Assembly (NCBI GenBank): GCA_023416545.1
Contig: JAEZHO010000400.1
Span: 1 to 6,229 of the forward strand
Reading direction: 5' to 3'
Origin: Pseudomonadota bacterium
Lineage (GTDB): Bacteria; Pseudomonadota; Alphaproteobacteria; Rhizobiales; Rhizobiaceae
Length of the DNA: 6,229 bases
Positions within the stretch are counted from its first letter, which is position 1. Every line of letters starts with the position of its first letter. Made by a program: the position numbers and the translations under genes. Below, piece after piece: positions 1-6,141 of the stretch. Below the pieces are notes generated by a model. That model was not told the origin of the DNA and did no database searches. It was given only the letters and a program-made list of their open reading frames with translations.

Positions 1-515
1 TTGGTGGGATCGACGCCGGCCGCCTTGGCGAGAAGCCCGACGGCGATATGGTCGGTGCCGCCGGCAGAGCCGCCTGCCCAGGAAACCGAACCCGGATCCG
101 CCTTGAGCTTCTCGACGAGCTGGTCGATCGACTGGATGTCGGAAGACGCCGGAACGACGATGGCTTCGTATTCGCCGGTCAGGCGCGCGATCGGCGTGAC
201 GTCCTTCAGGGTGACGGGCGACTGGTTCGTCAGGATGGCGCCGACCATGACATAGCCGCCGACGATCAGGGCGTTCGGGTTACCCTTCTGCTGGCTGGCG
301 AACTGCGCGAGGCCGATCGTGCCGCCGGCGCCGGGAACGTTGACGACCTGCACGTTGGAAGAAATCCCTTCTTCCTGAAGAGCGGTCTGCAGCGAGCGGG
401 CTGTCTGGTCCCAGCCGCCGCCGGGCGCTGCGGGCGCCATGATCGTGTAATCGGCGGCCGCGGCCGGCAGCGCGAGTGCTCCGGCGAGAATCGAAGCAAG
501 AACGTATTGTTTCAA
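1..515 (-). CDS. tctC: TctC-family tripartite tricarboxylate transporter substrate-binding protein (partial, C-terminus outside window)
   Basis: Periplasmic receptor of a tripartite tricarboxylate transporter (TTT), which captures a carboxylate-type solute and hands it to the TctA/TctB membrane pair. Only the first 171 residues are present; TctC proteins usually run near 320, so about half is missing past the left edge. Residues 1-21 form a signal peptide: KQ, a hydrophobic stretch, then LPAAAA before DYTIM. Family motifs follow: APAAPGGGWDQTAR (about 28-40), PGAGGTIGL (61-69) and GGSAGGTDH (148-156), the Gly-rich loops that contact the ligand carboxylate in this family. The start is TTG at 513-515, chosen because GGAGG (524-528) lies 8 nt upstream and the signal peptide begins there; the next in-frame ATG, codon 26, would remove the signal. 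tctB and tctA are expected further left, unseen. The solute cannot be told from sequence: TctC paralogs bind citrate, other dicarboxylates, aromatic acids and more. Confidence 0.93.
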   Translation of the reverse strand, partial: MKQYVLASILAGALALPAAAADYTIMAPAAPGGGWDQTARSLQTALQEEGISSNVQVVNVPGAGGTIGLAQFASQQKGNPNALIVGGYVMVGAILTNQSPVTLKDVTPIARLTGEYEAIVVPASSDIQSIDQLVEKLKADPGSVSWAGGSAGGTDHIAVGLLAKAAGVDPT

Positions 516-523
516 GGGTCTGT

Positions 524-528
524 CCTCC
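524..528 (-). promoter_or_regulatory. Shine-Dalgarno of tctC, deciding a TTG start
   Basis: On the minus strand GGAGG sits 8 nt before TTG (513-515). It is a near-ideal ribosome binding site and supports the rare TTG start. A perfect 10-bp palindrome, AGTGCGCACT (531-540), lies 2 nt upstream of it. That could be a chance word or a small operator. Confidence 0.75.
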
Positions 529-578
529 AAAGTGCGCACTCCGGCGCATGATCCTGTTTGGGAAGGAAGGACAACAAG

Positions 579-596
579 CCGCGGCAGATGCCGCGG
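579..596 (-). promoter_or_regulatory. GC-rich inverted repeat in the presumed tctC leader
   Basis: Perfect inverted repeat: CCGCGGCA and TGCCGCGG separated by 2 nt, or a 7-bp stem with a 4-nt loop. It lies 64-81 nt upstream of the tctC start codon. On the minus strand it is followed by CTTGTTGT, which is only mildly T-rich, so a strong intrinsic terminator is unlikely. It could be a leader hairpin, a weak terminator for the upstream binding-protein gene, or an operator. The structure is seen; the role is inferred. Confidence 0.4.
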
Positions 597-655
597 GGCG
601 CTCCTCCCATCCACATCGACACTCCCCTCCAGGAGCGTGGAACGCCGTAAGCGAT

Positions 656-684
656 TTCACATCAAGCTGACATCTACCTGACAT
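656..684. promoter_or_regulatory. Three direct heptamers at 11-bp spacing: candidate OmpR-family response-regulator operator upstream of tctC
   Basis: On the plus strand: TTCACAT (656-662), CTGACAT (667-673) and CTGACAT (678-684). Each starts exactly 11 bp after the previous one, with 4-nt spacers CAAG and CTAC. The last two are identical and the first matches 5 of 7. Tandem 7-mers once per helical turn are how OmpR/PhoB-family dimers bind DNA, and a gene for such a regulator (TctD-like) lies about 1.2 kb away. The block ends 141 bp upstream of the tctC start codon, in a position to control that gene. A -35-like CTTGAT on the minus strand (661-666) overlaps the block, but no convincing -10 was found. 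The half-sites differ by one base from the PhoB half-site CTGTCAT, so PhoB is an alternative binder. Confidence 0.6.
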
Positions 685-713
685 TTCGCCTCCCGTTCGC
701 AATTGGCAAGAGG

Positions 714-741
714 CCAGTCACCAGTCACAAGTCACAAGTCA
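714..741. repeat. Tandem 7-bp repeat, four units, reaching into the stop codon of the solute-binding-protein gene
   Basis: Plus-strand units are CCAGTCA (714-720), CCAGTCA (721-727), CAAGTCA (728-734) and CAAGTCA (735-741): two pairs of identical units that differ from each other by one base. On the minus strand each unit contains TGAC. The TGA stop of the binding-protein gene (739-741) is part of the last unit. The array looks like a simple-sequence expansion by slippage; change in unit number would not alter the protein unless the stop were lost. No function is known to me. Confidence 0.8.
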
Positions 742-1809
742 CTGCAGCCGCAGCACCTCGTTCCATCGCGAGATCAGCCGCGCCCGCTTCACCTGGTCCA
801 GGTAGACCATCAATCCGAGACTGACCGGCACCGGTTTCAGCTGCCCGCCCAGCATCTCGCGCATGGTGGTCGCGGTATTGTTGCCGGAGACTTCCGGGCT
901 GACGGCCGGGATCTGCAGTTCCCGCGCCATGATCGTCTGGCCCTGCCGCGACATGAAGAACGACAGGTAGCGGCGGCCGAGCTCGGGCGATGCGGCAGCC
1001 TGCGGCACGAGGCCGATGCGGGACATGACGACGGTGTAATCCTTGGGAAGAACGATGCCGACGTCCGGATGCCGCGAGGCCCAGTCGGCCGCGTAGGAGC
1101 CGAGGATGTTGTAGCCGAGCGCGAAACGCCCGTCGGCGACGCGCTCGAGGATCGCCTGGCTCGTCGAGTAAAGCTTCACTCCGGCCGCCCCCATCGCCTG
1201 GATCACCGACCAGATGTCGCCGAACTGTTCCTGGTCGCGCGACATGAACAGAAAGCCGACGCCCGACCGCTCGATGTCGTAGGTACCGATCCGGCCATAG
1301 TAGTCGTCGCCGTGCTGCGACAGGAGCGCTATCAGTTCGGCGCGGGTGGAGGGTGGCGGCTGATCCTTGAAGCTCGGCTTGTGATAGACGAAGACGGCCG
1401 GTTCGAAGGTCAGGGCGTAGGCGGTGTCCCGCCAGTTCGCCCATCCCGGCCAGCGCTCGCTCATCGGTAGTTCGCTGCGCTGCGCGTAGCCGTCATTGGC
1501 AAGCTTCACCTGCAGGTCCATGGCCGACGAGAAGGCGAAATCGGCGGTCTTCTGCCCGGCATCCGTCTCCTGCACGATCCGGTCGTAGATCTCGCCCGTC
1601 AGCATGTCTTCGTAACGGATGGCGACGTCCGGATTGGCCGCCTGGAAACCTGCGATCATCGGCCGCGCCAGCGGCTCGTCGAGCGAGGAGTAAACAACCA
1701 GCACCGGTGCATCCGCGGCCCCGGAGAGCGCGGGAAAGAACGTGGTCGCGGCGGAGGCGGAGCTGGGCAGCAGGGAGAAAAGCAGCGGGAGGATGAAGAA
1801 CGGCCTCAT
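739..1809 (-). CDS. Orphan periplasmic solute-binding protein (AfuA/PgtC-like, ABC Fe3+-type fold), probable sensory partner of the divergent two-component system
   Basis: A 356-residue exported binding protein. Residues 1-20 are a signal peptide (MRPFFILPLLF, then SSASA before A21). The mature part begins with VLVVYSSLDEP (36-46), the first strand and loop of class II periplasmic binding proteins. It continues with FAFSSAMDLQVKLANDGYA (91-109) and GYNILGSYA (232-240), typical of the extracellular solute-binding proteins that include AfuA and PgtC. No ABC permease or ATPase gene is adjacent; instead the gene is divergent from tctD/tctE homologs and upstream of tctC on the same strand. This arrangement suggests a ligand receptor that signals to the kinase, as PgtC, HptA or BctC do, more than a transporter subunit (inference). 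Ligand unknown. Start ATG 1807-1809 was chosen for the signal peptide; its SD (GAGGG) abuts it, so GTG at 1822-1824 or 1840-1842 remains possible. Longer forms put many arginines before the signal. Confidence 0.85.
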   Translation of the reverse strand: MRPFFILPLLFSLLPSSASAATTFFPALSGAADAPVLVVYSSLDEPLARPMIAGFQAANPDVAIRYEDMLTGEIYDRIVQETDAGQKTADFAFSSAMDLQVKLANDGYAQRSELPMSERWPGWANWRDTAYALTFEPAVFVYHKPSFKDQPPPSTRAELIALLSQHGDDYYGRIGTYDIERSGVGFLFMSRDQEQFGDIWSVIQAMGAAGVKLYSTSQAILERVADGRFALGYNILGSYAADWASRHPDVGIVLPKDYTVVMSRIGLVPQAAASPELGRRYLSFFMSRQGQTIMARELQIPAVSPEVSGNNTATTMREMLGGQLKPVPVSLGLMVYLDQVKRARLISRWNEVLRLQ

Positions 1810-1916
1810 CCCTCGACCATGCACCGGCGGGCGCCGCAGCACAAGTCGGCGATCCCGCGCCGGCTTCCGTGACAACCGGCATCGCAGGCGATAATCTGCG
1901 TCCAGAGGGGGACAAG
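1810..1916. promoter_or_regulatory. Divergent intergenic region between the solute-binding-protein and tctD-like genes
   Basis: These 107 bp must carry the start signals of both divergent genes. On the plus strand GTGACA (1869-1874) and GATAAT (1890-1895) match sigma70-type -35 and -10 hexamers at 5 of 6 each, but the 15-bp spacer is short. The -10 box ends 21 nt before the GTG start. No clear minus-strand promoter and no copy of the CTGACAT heptamers was found here, so autoregulation through that motif is not supported. Confidence 0.4.
1905..1910 (+). promoter_or_regulatory. Shine-Dalgarno deciding the GTG start of the tctD-like gene
   Basis: GAGGGG ends 6 nt before GTG 1917-1919. This strong site, and the fact that the protein then begins with VRILLVEDN as receiver domains do, favours this start over the in-frame GTG at 1869, which has no SD and lies inside the probable promoter. 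Confidence 0.8.
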
Positions 1917-2594
1917 GTGCGAATTCTTCTGGTGGAAGACAATCAGGCGCTGGCCGAGGGCCTGTCGACGCTCCTGCGCGGCAGCGGCTATGCCGTCGAC
2001 GTGGTGGCTGACGGCGCCTCGGCGGAGGCGGTCGCGGCTGCCGAGGCCTATGATCTCGTCATCCTCGATCTGAACCTGCCGGAAATGGACGGTCTCGACG
2101 TCCTGCGCTCGATGCGATCCAGGCAGAACAAGGCGGCGGTGATGATCCTCACGGCACGGGGCGCGCCGGAGGAGCGCGTCCGCGGGCTTGATCTCGGCGC
2201 CGACGACTACATGATCAAGCCCTTCGACATTTCCGAGTTCGAGGCGCGGATCCGCATGCTGCTTCGCCGGCACGCGGGGCTGAGGAGTTCCGTCGTCCAG
2301 TTCGGCGGCGTGACGCTGGACCTCACCTCGCGGACATTCACGAGCGCGGGTGTCCCGCTCGATATCCCGGCCCGCGAGGTCGCGCTTCTGGAACTCCTGT
2401 TCCTGCGGTCGGGAAAGGTGGTCTCCAAGGATGCGATCGTCAGGTCGCTTACCGGCTTCGACGAGGACCTCTCGGCCAATGCCATCGAGCAGTATGTCAG
2501 CCGGTTGCGCCGGCGGCTCGCTCCGCACGGGCTGACCGTCCGGACCGCGCGCGGGATCGGCTACTATCTCGAAAGCATGGCCCCCAACCCATGA
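1917..2594 (+). CDS. tctD: TctD-like OmpR-family response regulator
   Basis: Cytoplasmic transcription factor of 225 residues, the usual size of OmpR/PhoB-family regulators. The receiver domain (about 1-117) has all the key residues: acidic pair E7/D8, phosphoacceptor D51 in VILDLNLPEMDG, T79 in MILTAR, and K101 in YMIKPF. A winged-helix DNA-binding domain follows (about 127-222), with LDIPAREVALLELL and a C-terminal RTARGIGYYLE hairpin. The closest family by motif is TctD/QseB. The gene begins with GTG behind a strong SD and ends in an ATGA overlap with the kinase gene, so the pair is co-transcribed and probably translationally coupled. The candidate target is the set of 11-bp-spaced heptamers at 656-684 upstream of tctC (inference). 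The name tctD is given by family resemblance and context; the inducing solute may not be a tricarboxylate. Confidence 0.93.
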   Translation: MRILLVEDNQALAEGLSTLLRGSGYAVDVVADGASAEAVAAAEAYDLVILDLNLPEMDGLDVLRSMRSRQNKAAVMILTARGAPEERVRGLDLGADDYMIKPFDISEFEARIRMLLRRHAGLRSSVVQFGGVTLDLTSRTFTSAGVPLDIPAREVALLELLFLRSGKVVSKDAIVRSLTGFDEDLSANAIEQYVSRLRRRLAPHGLTVRTARGIGYYLESMAPNP

Positions 2595-3976
2595 GCCATC
2601 CCTATTCCCTGCGACGCCGGCTGCTCGCCTGGCTGCTCCTTGCCACCGCGGTCCTCGGGGCCCTGGCGCTCGCGGATACCTGGCGCGAGGCCGAAAAGAC
2701 CGCGGACGAGGTCTCCGACCGCGTCCTGATGGGCTCGGCACTGGCGATCGCCGAGCGCGTCGTGGTCTCGGAGGACGGCAGGCTGGAGGTCGACATCCCC
2801 TATGTCGCCCTCGAAATGCTGACATCGGCGGCGCAGGACCGCGTCTTCTACCGGGTCGACGGGCCGCCCGGGACCTTCATCACGGGCTACCAGAACCTGC
2901 CGTCCATCCCGCGCGCGGAGGGACAGGCCGCCGCCTTCGAGGACGCCACGTTCCGGGGCGAGCCCATCCGGGTGGCGGTGCTGGCACGCTCCGCTTCGAC
3001 GGGCATCGATTCCGTGCCCTTCAACGTCACGGTGGCCGAAACGACCATGGCCCGCCAGCAGTTGATGCGGACCATCCTGTTCCGGTCCGCGGCCCGGCTG
3101 CTGTTCATGATCATCGGCGCCGCGGTGATCGTCTGGATCGCGGTCACCATCTCGCTTCGGCCGCTCTACCGGTTCAGCGAGGCGATCGCCGAGCGCAGCC
3201 CCGATGACCTTCACCCGATCGTGGAGCGCGTCCCGAGCGAGGTCCAGAGCCTCGTCGACACCGTCAACTCGTTCATGGTGCGGCTGGAATCGGCGCTCGA
3301 GGCCCTGCGGCACTTCACGGGGAATGCCAGCCACCAGCTGCGCACGCCGCTTGCCATCATCCGCACGCAACTCGCGCTCGCGTCGCGGGCCGGCGACATC
3401 GAGACGGCCCGGGCCGCGGTCCGCAAGGCCGATCTGGCGGTCGCCGACGGCGAGCGGCTGCTTGCCCAGCTGCTCCTGATGGCGAAGATCGACGCCGCGA
3501 CGCGCTCGACCTCCTTCAGGGACGTGGATCTGTCGGCGCTGGCCCAGGGCCTGACCGCCGACCACGTGCCGCTCGCCGCCGAGGCCGGTATCGATCTGGG
3601 CTACGAGGGCGCCGGGACGGTGACGATAGCAGGCGAGCCCATGCTCCTCGGAGAACTGCTGAAGAACCTTCTCGCCAACGGGCTCCTTTATGCGGGTCGG
3701 GGCGCGGACATGACGGTCCGCATCAGGAGGGAGGGGCAGGAAGCCATCCTGGAGGTTGAGGATAACGGGCCGGGCATACCCGTGGAGCGGCGAAGCACCG
3801 TCATGCAGCGTTTCGACCGCGGCACGCGTGCCGATTCATCCGGCTCGGGCCTCGGCCTGCCGATCGTCGAGGAGATCGCCGAACTCCATCATGGCCGGCT
3901 CGAACTTATGGACGGGCCGGGCGGGCACGGGCTGTGCGTCCGGATCAGGTTTCCCCTCAAGGATCATTCCGAATAG
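2591..3976 (+). CDS. tctE: TctE-like sensor histidine kinase
   Basis: Inner-membrane kinase of 461 residues, the partner of the regulator just upstream (4-nt ATGA overlap). In order: TM1 (about 11-29), a periplasmic sensor region (about 30-165) like the N-terminal domain of TctE-type kinases, TM2 (about 170-189), and a HAMP linker (about 190-240). The dimerisation and phosphoacceptor helix has HFTGNASHQLRTPL with H248. The catalytic domain has an N-box KNLLANGLLYAG (about 358-369), G1 DNGPGI (391-396), F-box QRFDRG (406-411) and G2 GSGLGLPIV (418-426). The N-box carries Gly where NLLxNA is common. All catalytic motifs look intact, so it should be active. The short periplasmic domain of this family may sense a ligand itself or contact a ligand-loaded binding protein, as BctE does with BctC in Bordetella; the neighbouring binding proteins fit that. 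Its last 13 bp overlap the convergent nagA gene. Confidence 0.93.
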   Translation: MSHPYSLRRRLLAWLLLATAVLGALALADTWREAEKTADEVSDRVLMGSALAIAERVVVSEDGRLEVDIPYVALEMLTSAAQDRVFYRVDGPPGTFITGYQNLPSIPRAEGQAAAFEDATFRGEPIRVAVLARSASTGIDSVPFNVTVAETTMARQQLMRTILFRSAARLLFMIIGAAVIVWIAVTISLRPLYRFSEAIAERSPDDLHPIVERVPSEVQSLVDTVNSFMVRLESALEALRHFTGNASHQLRTPLAIIRTQLALASRAGDIETARAAVRKADLAVADGERLLAQLLLMAKIDAATRSTSFRDVDLSALAQGLTADHVPLAAEAGIDLGYEGAGTVTIAGEPMLLGELLKNLLANGLLYAGRGADMTVRIRREGQEAILEVEDNGPGIPVERRSTVMQRFDRGTRADSSGSGLGLPIVEEIAELHHGRLELMDGPGGHGLCVRIRFPLKDHSE

Positions 3977-5121
3977 ACGCAGGACCCGCCGATCCAGGTG
4001 CTCTTCATCCGGAGGTCGTCCGTCAGGGCCACGAAATCCGCATCCAGGCCGGGCGCAAGCCGGCCCTTGCGGTCGGCGACCCCTGCCGCCTCCGCCGGAT
4101 AGGCGGACACCATTCGCAGCACCTCCTCGATCGCAAGGCCGAGCGTCCCATGCAGGAGACGGACCGAGGCCAGCATGTCGATATCCGCGCCGGCGAGCGT
4201 CCCGTCGGCGAGCGTCAGCCGCCCGTCGCGCCTCAGGATTTCGCGACCGTTCAAGGTGAAGCTCGTGAGGTCGGTGCCGATCGGCGACATGGCGTCGGTG
4301 ACGACGAAGATGCGGCCCGGACCCTGTTTTGCCTTTATCGCGATCGCCATGGCGGCGGGATGGACGTGGATGCCGTCGGCGATCAGCCCGGCATGCAGGC
4401 CGCCGACATTCAGCGCGGCGCCGACCACACCGGGTTCGCGGTGGCCGAGCGGGCTCATGGCGTTGAAGAGATGCGTGACCGTGCGAGCCCCGGCCTCCGC
4501 GTAGCGCAGGGCCGTCTCGAATGCCGCGTCCGTATGCCCGAGACTGACGACGAAACCGGCTTCCGCCAGGCACGAGACCTGCGCTTCGGTCGCGTTCTCC
4601 GGCGCCACGGTGATCATCATTGCCGGGAAGGCGCCGCGGCAGGAGAGGAGAAGCTCGAGGTCGGCCTGTTCCATCGGACGGATCAGCGATGGGTCGTGTG
4701 CTCCCTTGCGGCCGAGCGAAAGGTGGGGGCCTTCCAGATGCAGCCCGAGAAATCCCGGAAGGCTCGCGTCGATGGCCTGCCGTCCTGCGGCGATGACGGC
4801 TGCGGTCGTCTCCGGCGTGTCGGTGATCAGCGTAGGCAGGAGCGCGGTCGTGCCGAAGCGCGCATGGGCGGAGCAGATGGTCCGCAACCCCGCGACCGTC
4901 GGCGCGTCGTTGAGCATGACACCGCCGCCGCCATTGACCTGGAGGTCGACGAAACCGGGGACGATCAGCCCGCCGGCCGCGTCGACGATCTCCGACCCGG
5001 CAGGAATCCCGGTATCCGCAACGATGGCTTCGACGCGCCCGCCGGAGAGCAGAAGCGCGGAGCGCTCGTGCCAGGTCTCGCCGTCGAAGATGCGGGCGCC
5101 TCGGATGGCCTTTGGAGTCAT
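3964..5121 (-). CDS. nagA: N-acetylglucosamine-6-phosphate deacetylase
   Basis: Cytoplasmic amidohydrolase converting N-acetylglucosamine-6-phosphate to glucosamine-6-phosphate and acetate, the first committed step of GlcNAc use. At 385 residues it is of normal family length. Visible motifs: PGFVDLQVNGGGG (55-67), where Q61/N63 replace the HxH of most amidohydrolases, as in E. coli NagA; HLEGPHLS (128-135) with metal ligand E130; VSLGHTDA (192-199) with H196; THLFNAMSPL (216-225) with H217; IADGIHVHP (247-255) with H252; and VVTDAMSP (273-280) with catalytic D276. All metal and catalytic positions are present, so it should be active. The ATG overlaps the stop of the upstream SIS gene (5118-5121) and its own SD is weak, pointing to translational coupling. 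It is the last gene of the operon seen here and runs convergently into the kinase gene with no obvious terminator between. Confidence 0.95.
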   Translation of the reverse strand: MTPKAIRGARIFDGETWHERSALLLSGGRVEAIVADTGIPAGSEIVDAAGGLIVPGFVDLQVNGGGGVMLNDAPTVAGLRTICSAHARFGTTALLPTLITDTPETTAAVIAAGRQAIDASLPGFLGLHLEGPHLSLGRKGAHDPSLIRPMEQADLELLLSCRGAFPAMMITVAPENATEAQVSCLAEAGFVVSLGHTDAAFETALRYAEAGARTVTHLFNAMSPLGHREPGVVGAALNVGGLHAGLIADGIHVHPAAMAIAIKAKQGPGRIFVVTDAMSPIGTDLTSFTLNGREILRRDGRLTLADGTLAGADIDMLASVRLLHGTLGLAIEEVLRMVSAYPAEAAGVADRKGRLAPGLDADFVALTDDLRMKSTWIGGSCVYSE

Positions 5122-6140
5122 TTCGTTTCCGTCACTTTCTTGAGCGCCGCCGGCCTGTCCGGATCGTAGCCGCGGGCGCGCGACCAGGCTTCCACGAAGC
5201 CGTAGAAGGGCAGGATGAGGCAGAGTGCGTCTGTCAGCGGATGGCCGGTGGGGATGAACGGCAGCGTCGCGGCCTTTGCGGCGCGCGTCGAGGTCGCGAA
5301 GGCCAACGCCCCCTTGCCGGCGAGATCGTCCGCGATCCCCGCCACCGAACTCTCGGCGGCATCGCGGGCAGCGAAGGCGATGATCGGAAAGCGATGATCG
5401 ACGAGCGCCACCGGTCCGTGCAGGACTTCCGCCGAGGAATAGGCCTCCGCGTGCATGTTGGAGGTTTCCTTGAATTTAAGCGCGGCTTCGCTGGCGATCG
5501 CAAGCGCCGGGCCGCGTCCGAGCATGAAGAGCGAATCCGCGTCGCCCAGCTGGCCGGTAAGATCGGTCCATTCGACCGCGACCGCGCGGGCGGTGATCTC
5601 GGGAAGGTCTCGCAGAGCCCGCCGCAGGTCCGCATCGTCCAGCCATTCGGCGAGGATCGCAAGACCCGCCACGATCGAGTTGAAGTAGGATTTGGTTGCC
5701 GCCACCGCGACTTCCGGGCCCGCCTCTATATCGATCGCATGAGAAGCGGCGAGCGCCATCGGCGAGCCGGCCGTATTGGTAAGAGCAAGCGTGAGCGCTC
5801 CCGCCTCCGCGGCCGCCTCGGCCATTGCGACGATGTCGGGGCTCTTGCCTGATTGCGAGACGGTGATCGCGGCGCTGCCCGCGAGCTTCATCGGCGCGTG
5901 ATAGATCGACGCAAGCGAGGGTCCGAGCGAGGCGACCGGGCGTCCGGTCGTAAGCTCGATCGCGTACTTGATATATGTCGCCGCGTGGTCGGAGGAGCCG
6001 CGGGCAATGGTCACGAGGAAGGCCGGGTCACGCTCCCGCAGGGCCTTGCCGGCCCGGGCAAGATCGCCCGCCGATCTCTCCAGCAGCCTGGCGACCGCCT
6101 CGGGTATCTCGTCGATCTCGCGCCGCATATGCGTCTGCAT
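5118..6140 (-). CDS. nagB-II: Double-SIS protein, probable alternative glucosamine-6-phosphate deaminase (NagB-II)
   Basis: A 340-residue protein with two SIS sugar-isomerase domains (about 35-165 and 195-325). It is closely like the isomerase half of GlmS but has no N-terminal glutaminase domain. Active-site elements: ARGSS (46-50), the phosphate-binding loop SQSGKSPD (95-102), LKFKETSNMHAEAYSSAEVLHGP (221-243) with the GlmS-type E225 and H241, and the C-terminal PAALKKVTE (330-338) supplying the lysine that corresponds to the GlmS C-terminal lysine. Without the glutaminase the expected reaction is deamination of glucosamine-6-phosphate to fructose-6-phosphate and ammonia, as for NagB-II of Shewanella. 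Position between a GntR regulator and nagA fits this. Start ATG 6138-6140 has GGGGGA about 5 nt upstream and follows the regulator's stop by 1 nt. Alternatives are AgaS (galactosamine-6-phosphate) or FrlB-like deglycases; context favours NagB-II. Confidence 0.87.
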   Translation of the reverse strand: MQTHMRREIDEIPEAVARLLERSAGDLARAGKALRERDPAFLVTIARGSSDHAATYIKYAIELTTGRPVASLGPSLASIYHAPMKLAGSAAITVSQSGKSPDIVAMAEAAAEAGALTLALTNTAGSPMALAASHAIDIEAGPEVAVAATKSYFNSIVAGLAILAEWLDDADLRRALRDLPEITARAVAVEWTDLTGQLGDADSLFMLGRGPALAIASEAALKFKETSNMHAEAYSSAEVLHGPVALVDHRFPIIAFAARDAAESSVAGIADDLAGKGALAFATSTRAAKAATLPFIPTGHPLTDALCLILPFYGFVEAWSRARGYDPDRPAALKKVTETK

Positions 6141-6141
6141 G

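Noticed and set aside
48..551. Plus-strand open frame of 167 codons opposite tctC
   Set aside because: Antisense to conserved TctC motifs and to its SD and signal peptide; no independent evidence of coding.
698..711. TT-CAATTG-AA palindrome-like element near TTCGCAATTGGCAA
   Set aside because: The arms are mismatched at two positions on each side and only the 6-bp core is perfect, which is not enough to call an operator.
703..1470. Plus-strand open frame of 255 codons opposite the solute-binding-protein gene
   Set aside because: Its translation is rich in Arg/His/Asp without motifs, and the minus strand carries a clear signal peptide and binding-protein fold.
1806..2825. Minus-strand open frame of 339 codons spanning the response regulator and both its flanks
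   Set aside because: It runs antisense through the divergent promoter region and two well-supported genes, and its composition is that of a GC-driven shadow.
2564..3565. Minus-strand open frame of 333 codons opposite the kinase gene
   Set aside because: Low-complexity Arg/Gly/Asp-rich translation with no family features, antisense to a kinase with intact H, N, G1 and G2 boxes.
3934..5169. Plus-strand open frame of 411 codons, longer than nagA itself
   Set aside because: It is antisense to nagA, Arg/Gly/Asp-rich and without recognisable motifs; nagA on the other strand has every catalytic motif. Long shadow frames are expected at this GC content.
5112..5852. Plus-strand open frame of 246 codons opposite the SIS gene
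   Set aside because: Antisense to the well-conserved SIS domains; Arg/Gly-rich with no recognisable motif.
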